Assembly: GCA_003604995.1 (NCBI GenBank) | Contig: QZJD01000068.1 | Location: forward strand, 1 to 56,337 | Direction of reading: 5' to 3' | DNA length: 56,337 bases | Source of the DNA: Desulfobulbus sp. | Lineage (GTDB): Bacteria > Desulfobacterota > Desulfobulbia > Desulfobulbales > Desulfobulbaceae | In this document: positions 52,192-56,337 of the stretch, one piece after another | Position numbering within the stretch: the stretch's first letter is position 1 | How the letters are laid out: each line of letters opens with the position of its first letter | Made by a program: the position numbers and the translations under genes | Notes under the pieces: model-generated | The model's input: the letters and a program-made list of their open reading frames with translations, nothing else | Told to the model about the DNA's origin: nothing | Databases searched by the model: none

Positions 52192-53876
52192 AAATGATGA
52201 CGGTTCTCGAACAGATTCTTGGCCAGGCGGCCAGGAAGCCACAGGCCAGAGCCCTGACCCTGATCGATGCCGACGGGGAGGAGAAGGTGATGACCTATGC
52301 CGACCTGGAGCGGGCTTCCTGGCGGATGGCTGCGGCGCTGCGGCAGTGGGGCTTGTCCGGCAACGAGCTTGTTTTGTTGTTGATCAATGATCTTGCCGAA
52401 CTTGTCCCCCTGTTTTTCGGGGCGATGATGATCGGCGCCCTGCCGGCCATCCTGCCGGTGCCGGTTGCCGGGGCAGCGCGGAAATCCTCTTCCCAGCTGC
52501 GGGAACGGATGGTGCAGGCGAAAGCGCGGTTGCTGGTGACATCGGTTGGGATGCGGCCGTATCTTGAGGAGAGCGGCGGGGTGCCCCAAACCGCTATTGT
52601 TGTCACCTCTGAACTGAGGGGGGAGCCGGCCGACGTGTTCCCGAGACCGCTTCCCGACCTTTCCGAAACCGCCTATGTCCAGTTTACCAGCGGGACGACC
52701 GGGCAGCCGAAGGGTTTGCAGGTCAGCCAGGGCGCCCTGGCCAGCCAGGTACGCCATTATGCGCACGCCGTGGGGCTGAACGCCGGAGACGTCATGGTTT
52801 CCTGGTCGCCGCTTTATCACGATCAGGGGCTGGTCAGCAATATGCTGATGCCGCTTTGCCATGGCGTGCACACCATTCTCATGACGCCCTCCACCTGGTT
52901 GCGGAACCCGGCCCTTTTTTTTCAGGCCGTCGATCGGTACCAGGGAACGATCAGCCGCTGGCCGAATTTTGCCTTCCTCTATACGGCCAGGCGAGTGACC
53001 GATCGGCAGATGGCCAGCCTGTCCCTGCGCAGTCTTCGTTTGCTTGCCAGTTCGGGCGAACCGATCACCCCCGATGCATGGCCGGTGTTCAAAGAGCGCT
53101 TCGCTCCCTACGGCCTGGCTGATGAAGTGATGAAGGGCAGCTACGGCATGGCGGAATATACCCTGTGCATCGCCATGGTACCGCTTGAGGAGAGGCAGCG
53201 GGAAGAGGCGCTGTCGCTGCGGATGCTGAACGAAAAGGGGTTGGCCGTGGCGGTCGAAAAGGGCGGCAAAGGCTCGCAGGTCTTTGTTTCCAGCGGCAAG
53301 GCGATGGAAGGGGCTGAAATCCGCATAGTCGACGAGAGAGGCGAATTTTGCGCCGACCGGGTGATCGGGGAAATCGTCGTGCGGGGCGATTGCCTCATCG
53401 ATCGGTATCATCCGGACCGGCCTTTCCCGGAAGACAGCTTCTGCAACGGGTTTTTCCGTACCGGCGACTTGGGGTACATGGTCGACGGTTGGCTGACCGT
53501 GACCGGCCGCAGGAAGGATGTCGTCATTGCCGGCGGTAACTGTATCTCCCCGGAGCAGGTCGAGCGGATCGCGGCAGGCATCAGTGCCATCAAACCGGGC
53601 CGGGCCATTGCCTTCGGAATCCCTGATGAGCAGCTGGGCACTGAGAAACTGACCGTGGTCTGTGAACTGGTGCATGATGATCAGAAGACCAGACAGGATG
53701 TCCGCTGCCGCCTGCAGGAGGAGGTTCTGCGGGAGCTGGCGGTCTGGCTGGGCCGGGTTGAGTTTCGAGAGCCGGGATGGATTGAGAAGACCACCAGCGG
53801 CAAGCTGTCCAGATACAGAAACAGGGAAAAACTGCTCTCTTGTTTCCAGGAGAACCGCCCGGCGACCAGCGGTTGA
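52170..53876 (+). CDS. Fatty acyl-AMP ligase-like (FAAL-type) adenylate-forming enzyme
   Basis: 568 residues. The ATP loop is FTSGTTGQPKGLQVS; WSPLYHDQGLVSNMLMP, PNFAFLYTARRV and SYGMAEYTL are typical of the FAAL group, which passes activated fatty acids to an ACP and not to CoA. VVRGDCLIDRYH and FFRTGDLGYMVDGWLTVTGR end the core. The start GTG 52170 has AAGGAA upstream; ATG 52194 is an alternative. Its start overlaps the ligase gene by 22 bp. With the ACP at 50490 it could load a fatty chain for a lipid or natural product. Confidence 0.85.
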   Translation: MGSGKRLKMMTVLEQILGQAARKPQARALTLIDADGEEKVMTYADLERASWRMAAALRQWGLSGNELVLLLINDLAELVPLFFGAMMIGALPAILPVPVAGAARKSSSQLRERMVQAKARLLVTSVGMRPYLEESGGVPQTAIVVTSELRGEPADVFPRPLPDLSETAYVQFTSGTTGQPKGLQVSQGALASQVRHYAHAVGLNAGDVMVSWSPLYHDQGLVSNMLMPLCHGVHTILMTPSTWLRNPALFFQAVDRYQGTISRWPNFAFLYTARRVTDRQMASLSLRSLRLLASSGEPITPDAWPVFKERFAPYGLADEVMKGSYGMAEYTLCIAMVPLEERQREEALSLRMLNEKGLAVAVEKGGKGSQVFVSSGKAMEGAEIRIVDERGEFCADRVIGEIVVRGDCLIDRYHPDRPFPEDSFCNGFFRTGDLGYMVDGWLTVTGRRKDVVIAGGNCISPEQVERIAAGISAIKPGRAIAFGIPDEQLGTEKLTVVCELVHDDQKTRQDVRCRLQEEVLRELAVWLGRVEFREPGWIEKTTSGKLSRYRNREKLLSCFQENRPATSG

Positions 53877-53906
53877 AGCGAATCAGTGCCGGCACAAGGT
53901 TGGTGG

Positions 53907-54350
53907 TCAAAGGGCCTGAAGGGTGGCAACGCTGACCAGGGCATAGCGGCTCAGCTTGCCGCTCAGGACCAGGATGAAAAATGGGACAAAACGGACCCGC
54001 AGGATGCCGCCGACCAAGCAGAGCGGGTCTCCCACCACCGGCAGCCAGGAAAAAAACAGGGACCAGGAACCATAGCGGGCATAGACGGCTTCAGCTTTCG
54101 CCTGCTGCCGGGCATCGATGCGCAGCAGTTTGTTGATCACCATGGGCGCGCCCCACAGGCCGATCCAGTAGGTGGTGCAGGCGCCCAGGGTATTGCCGGC
54201 GGTGGCCGCCGCCACTGCCGGCAGGGGATCGTATCCCTTGATGAGCAGGGCGACGAGCAGCCATTCGGAACCAAGGGGCATCAGGGTGGCGGCGAGAAAG
54301 CCGAGGAGGAACAGGGCCAGAATGCCGTGGCTGAGGAGCAGCTCCTCCAT
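53907..54350 (-). CDS. DedA/YqaA-family membrane protein
   Basis: 147 residues, four to five membrane segments. FLAATLMPLGSEWLLVALLIKG, ATAGNTLGACTTYWIG and FFSWLPVVGDPLCLVGGILR are the YqaA-type version of the DedA (SNARE-associated) motif. DedA proteins act as lipid flippases or in proton-dependent membrane upkeep. It converges with the FAAL-like gene and follows the DUF711 gene by 17 bp. Confidence 0.88.
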   Translation of the reverse strand: MEELLLSHGILALFLLGFLAATLMPLGSEWLLVALLIKGYDPLPAVAAATAGNTLGACTTYWIGLWGAPMVINKLLRIDARQQAKAEAVYARYGSWSLFFSWLPVVGDPLCLVGGILRVRFVPFFILVLSGKLSRYALVSVATLQAL

Positions 54351-54367
54351 GAGGGGCGTTTAAGTTT

Positions 54368-55732
54368 CTAATTGGTCAGGGAGCGGACGGGTGCGGGGAT
54401 CCGGCCGCCCCGCCGGACAAAGCCGTCGGCCGAAACCCGGCTCACCGCCATGACCGGCGCCTCGCCCAGCAGGCCGCCGAAATGCACCGCATCGCCCACA
54501 TCCTTGCCCGGCGCCGGGATGATCCGTACCGCGGTGGTCTTGGCATTGGCGCAGCCGATGGCCATTTCGTCGGCGATGATCGCCGCCAGGGTCTCGGCGC
54601 TGGTGGCGCCGGGGATGGCGATCATGTCCAGGCCCACCGAGCAGACTGAGGTCATCGCTTCGAGCTTTTCGATGGTGATCGCGCCGGCCCGGGCCGCCGC
54701 GATCATGGAGGCGTCCTCGCTCACCGGAATGAAGGCCCCGGACAGGCCGCCCACCGAAGAGGAGGCAAACAGCCCGCCCTTTTTCACCGCGTCGTTTAAC
54801 ATCATCAGGGCAGCGGTGGAACCGGGGGCGCCGGGCATGGCCAGCCCCATGGTTTCGAGGATCTGGCCCACCGAGTCGCCCTCGGCCGGAGTGGGCGCCA
54901 GGGACAGATCGAGGATGCCGAAGGTGACCCCGAGCTGCCGGGCCATGGCCCGGCCGACCAGCTCGCCGGCCCGGGTGATCTTGAAGGCGCTCTTCTTGAT
55001 TGCCTCGGCCACCTGGCCGAGATCGGCGGTTGTACCCAGGTTCTGCAGGGCGCGCCGCACCGCGCCGGGGCCGCTCACCCCGACCAGGATCGAGCTCTCG
55101 CACTCGCCCGGGCCGTAGAAGGCGCCGGCCATGAAGGGGTTGTCCTCCACCGGGTTGGCGAAAAGCACCAGCTTGGCGCAGCCGATCCCGTCCTGGTCCC
55201 TGGTGCGCTCGGCGGTCTCCTTCATCACCCGGCTCATGGTCAGGCAGCCGTCCATGTTGATCCCGGTTTTGGTGGAGGCCAGGACCACCGAGGCGCAGAA
55301 CCGCTGGGTAGTGGCCAGGACCTCCGGCATGGCCGCGATCAGGGCCTGGTCGATGGCGGTTTCACCCTTCTGGATCATGGCCGTGTAGCCGCCGATGAAA
55401 TTCACCCCGACCTCGGCCGCCGCCAGGTCCACCGCGCGGGCCACCTCGATGAAGGCGGCGGGGTCGGCAATGGGGACCACCAGAGAGAGAGGAGTGAGGC
55501 TGATCCGTTTGTTGATGATCGGCAGCCCGTACTCTGCGGCGACATGGTCGGTTTTGGCGCTGAGGCCAGCGGCCCGGGTCAGGATTTTTTCGCGGACCTT
55601 ACGCGCGCAGGCGGCCGGATCCGGGTCTGCGCAGTCGAGCAGGGAAATGCCGAGCGTCACCGTCCGGATGTCGAGCTTGTCTTCGGCGATCATCCCCACT
55701 GTTTCCAGGATCTCTTCGCTGGAGAATTTCAT
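54368..55732 (-). CDS. DUF711 (PFL-like, UPF0210) protein
   Basis: 454 residues. The family is well conserved in anaerobes and archaea: [20 protein letters not shown] at the start, [34 protein letters not shown], and [20 protein letters not shown]. It resembles the pyruvate formate-lyase fold but is not known to be an enzyme of that type, and its function is unknown. It follows the ACT-domain gene by 5 bp, its usual partner. Confidence 0.93.
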   Translation of the reverse strand: MKFSSEEILETVGMIAEDKLDIRTVTLGISLLDCADPDPAACARKVREKILTRAAGLSAKTDHVAAEYGLPIINKRISLTPLSLVVPIADPAAFIEVARAVDLAAAEVGVNFIGGYTAMIQKGETAIDQALIAAMPEVLATTQRFCASVVLASTKTGINMDGCLTMSRVMKETAERTRDQDGIGCAKLVLFANPVEDNPFMAGAFYGPGECESSILVGVSGPGAVRRALQNLGTTADLGQVAEAIKKSAFKITRAGELVGRAMARQLGVTFGILDLSLAPTPAEGDSVGQILETMGLAMPGAPGSTAALMMLNDAVKKGGLFASSSVGGLSGAFIPVSEDASMIAAARAGAITIEKLEAMTSVCSVGLDMIAIPGATSAETLAAIIADEMAIGCANAKTTAVRIIPAPGKDVGDAVHFGGLLGEAPVMAVSRVSADGFVRRGGRIPAPVRSLTN

Positions 55733-55737
55733 GGCCG

Positions 55738-56025
55738 TTACACCCTGTGCATATATTGAAAGACTTCGGAATCCTGGACGGTCACCTTGAGCGCCAGGCC
55801 GGCCACCGAGTCTTGCAGCCTCGCTGTGATTTCCGGCAGGGAAAGGGCTGATTTGCCGCGGTCGGCCAGCAGAGTCATCGCGAAGAGTTCGCCGCCGAGA
55901 ATGGACTGATTGATATCGATGATGTTGATGGTCGCTTCCGCCAGGGCCGTAGCGATCTTCGCCACGATCCCGACCTCATCCTTACCGATAACCGTGACAA
56001 TGATTTCCTTACGTTTTTTTTCCAT
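55738..56025 (-). CDS. ACT-domain protein (UPF0237)
   Basis: 95 residues from ATG 56025 behind AGAGGT. The ACT pattern is clear: [33 protein letters not shown] at the start of the domain, then [15 protein letters not shown]0237 proteins are stand-alone ACT domains that bind small ligands. The gene is nearly always paired with DUF711, as here. Confidence 0.93.
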   Translation of the reverse strand: MEKKRKEIIVTVIGKDEVGIVAKIATALAEATINIIDINQSILGGELFAMTLLADRGKSALSLPEITARLQDSVAGLALKVTVQDSEVFQYMHRV

Positions 56026-56337
56026 GCAAACCTCTGCAAAATTCCGGTGCTGAGCGTATCCATCCCTGCCTGGGCGCATTTCTATCATCCCTTGCTGATA
56101 TTTGCGAGCACTTTGCTTTTATCGGTTTGCGCGATTTTGTGCCATTGCCATTCATTATTTTTTTACATATAATTTTTTTATCTGATTACCCCTAATCCTC
56201 AGCACGGGGTAACGGGTGTTGCGAAAACGTGAGGGGATTGATTTAATTTTTCCTTTGGCTGCCGGGGACAGAATGATTTTCGCTGAAAACTACGCGAAAA
56301 TAATTCAGTCCCCTGAGGTTGGCGGAAAAATTCAGGT
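56026..56337. other. Right-end intergenic sequence
   Basis: 312 bp. AT-rich near 56150-56190 and without an open frame of note. It should hold the promoter of the ACT-DUF711-DedA operon. The next gene lies outside the window. Confidence 0.5.

Noticed and set aside
1-56337. tRNA, rRNA, intact transposase or integrase genes
   Set aside because: I looked on both strands and saw no cloverleaf or rRNA sequence and no transposase or integrase motifs.

Overview
The window is a GC-rich stretch (one AT-richer island apart) of what looks like an anaerobic, respiring delta-type proteobacterium of the Desulfuromonadota/Desulfobacterota kind (Geobacter-, Desulfuromonas- or Desulfobulbus-like). Clues are the multiheme c-type cytochromes, a CydA-like quinol/multiheme cytochrome module, a hydrogenase-4-like Ehr membrane complex, a GEMM-type cyclic dinucleotide riboswitch and the DUF711 + ACT gene pair. 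Genus level is inference from gene content only.

Layout. 1-5.5 kb (+ strand): a membrane-anchored XRE regulator with an EF-hand, a partner exported protein sharing its beta domain, a CorC/HlyC-type transporter, a pentaheme cytochrome, then a promoter, GEMM riboswitch and terminator leading a small acidic protein. 5.6-10.6 kb: a MITE-like repeat, a B12-binding radical SAM protein, MsrAB, 3-methyladenine glycosylase I and a VKOR-thioredoxin fusion. 10.6-16.1 kb (- strand): a signalling operon made of a response regulator, a degenerate kinase fused to a DnaQ-like exonuclease, a small membrane protein and a solute-symporter/histidine-kinase fusion. 16.3-21.4 kb (- strand): ferredoxin, two quinol-oxidase-like membrane subunits (one carrying eight c-heme sites), a lipoprotein and an isoprenylcysteine-methyltransferase-like protein. 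Then purF.

23.1-33.2 kb (- strand): a seven-gene Ehr-type complex (energy-converting hydrogenase related; the large subunit lacks the NiFe cysteines) led by an excisionase-HTH/EIIA-like regulator whose start codon overlaps four 10-bp phased direct repeats.

33.6-38.4 kb (- strand): an AT-richer island that is the highlight of the window. It is a four-gene unit encoding a probable bacterial gasdermin, a cytoplasmic subtilisin-like protease, a TIM-barrel amidohydrolase and a caspase-like CHAT protease with a C-terminal YEATS-like domain. The layout fits an abortive-infection type defence system in which a protease cuts the gasdermin tail to release a membrane pore; the amidohydrolase is an unexplained member.

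39-56 kb: mostly housekeeping or small accessory genes (DUF456, an outer-membrane-like protein, an LTA-synthase-like sulfatase, DUF523-DUF1722, two flavin split-barrel proteins, two small paralogues, a PAS-LuxR regulator, lipocalin, an NAD-dependent epimerase-like DUF2867 protein, an FKBP-methyltransferase fusion), a second MITE-like copy, a small acyl-activation cluster (hydrolase, ACP, PaaK-like ligase, FAAL-like ligase), a DedA/YqaA protein, and the DUF711 and ACT proteins. No rRNA, tRNA, CRISPR array or intact transposase was seen.
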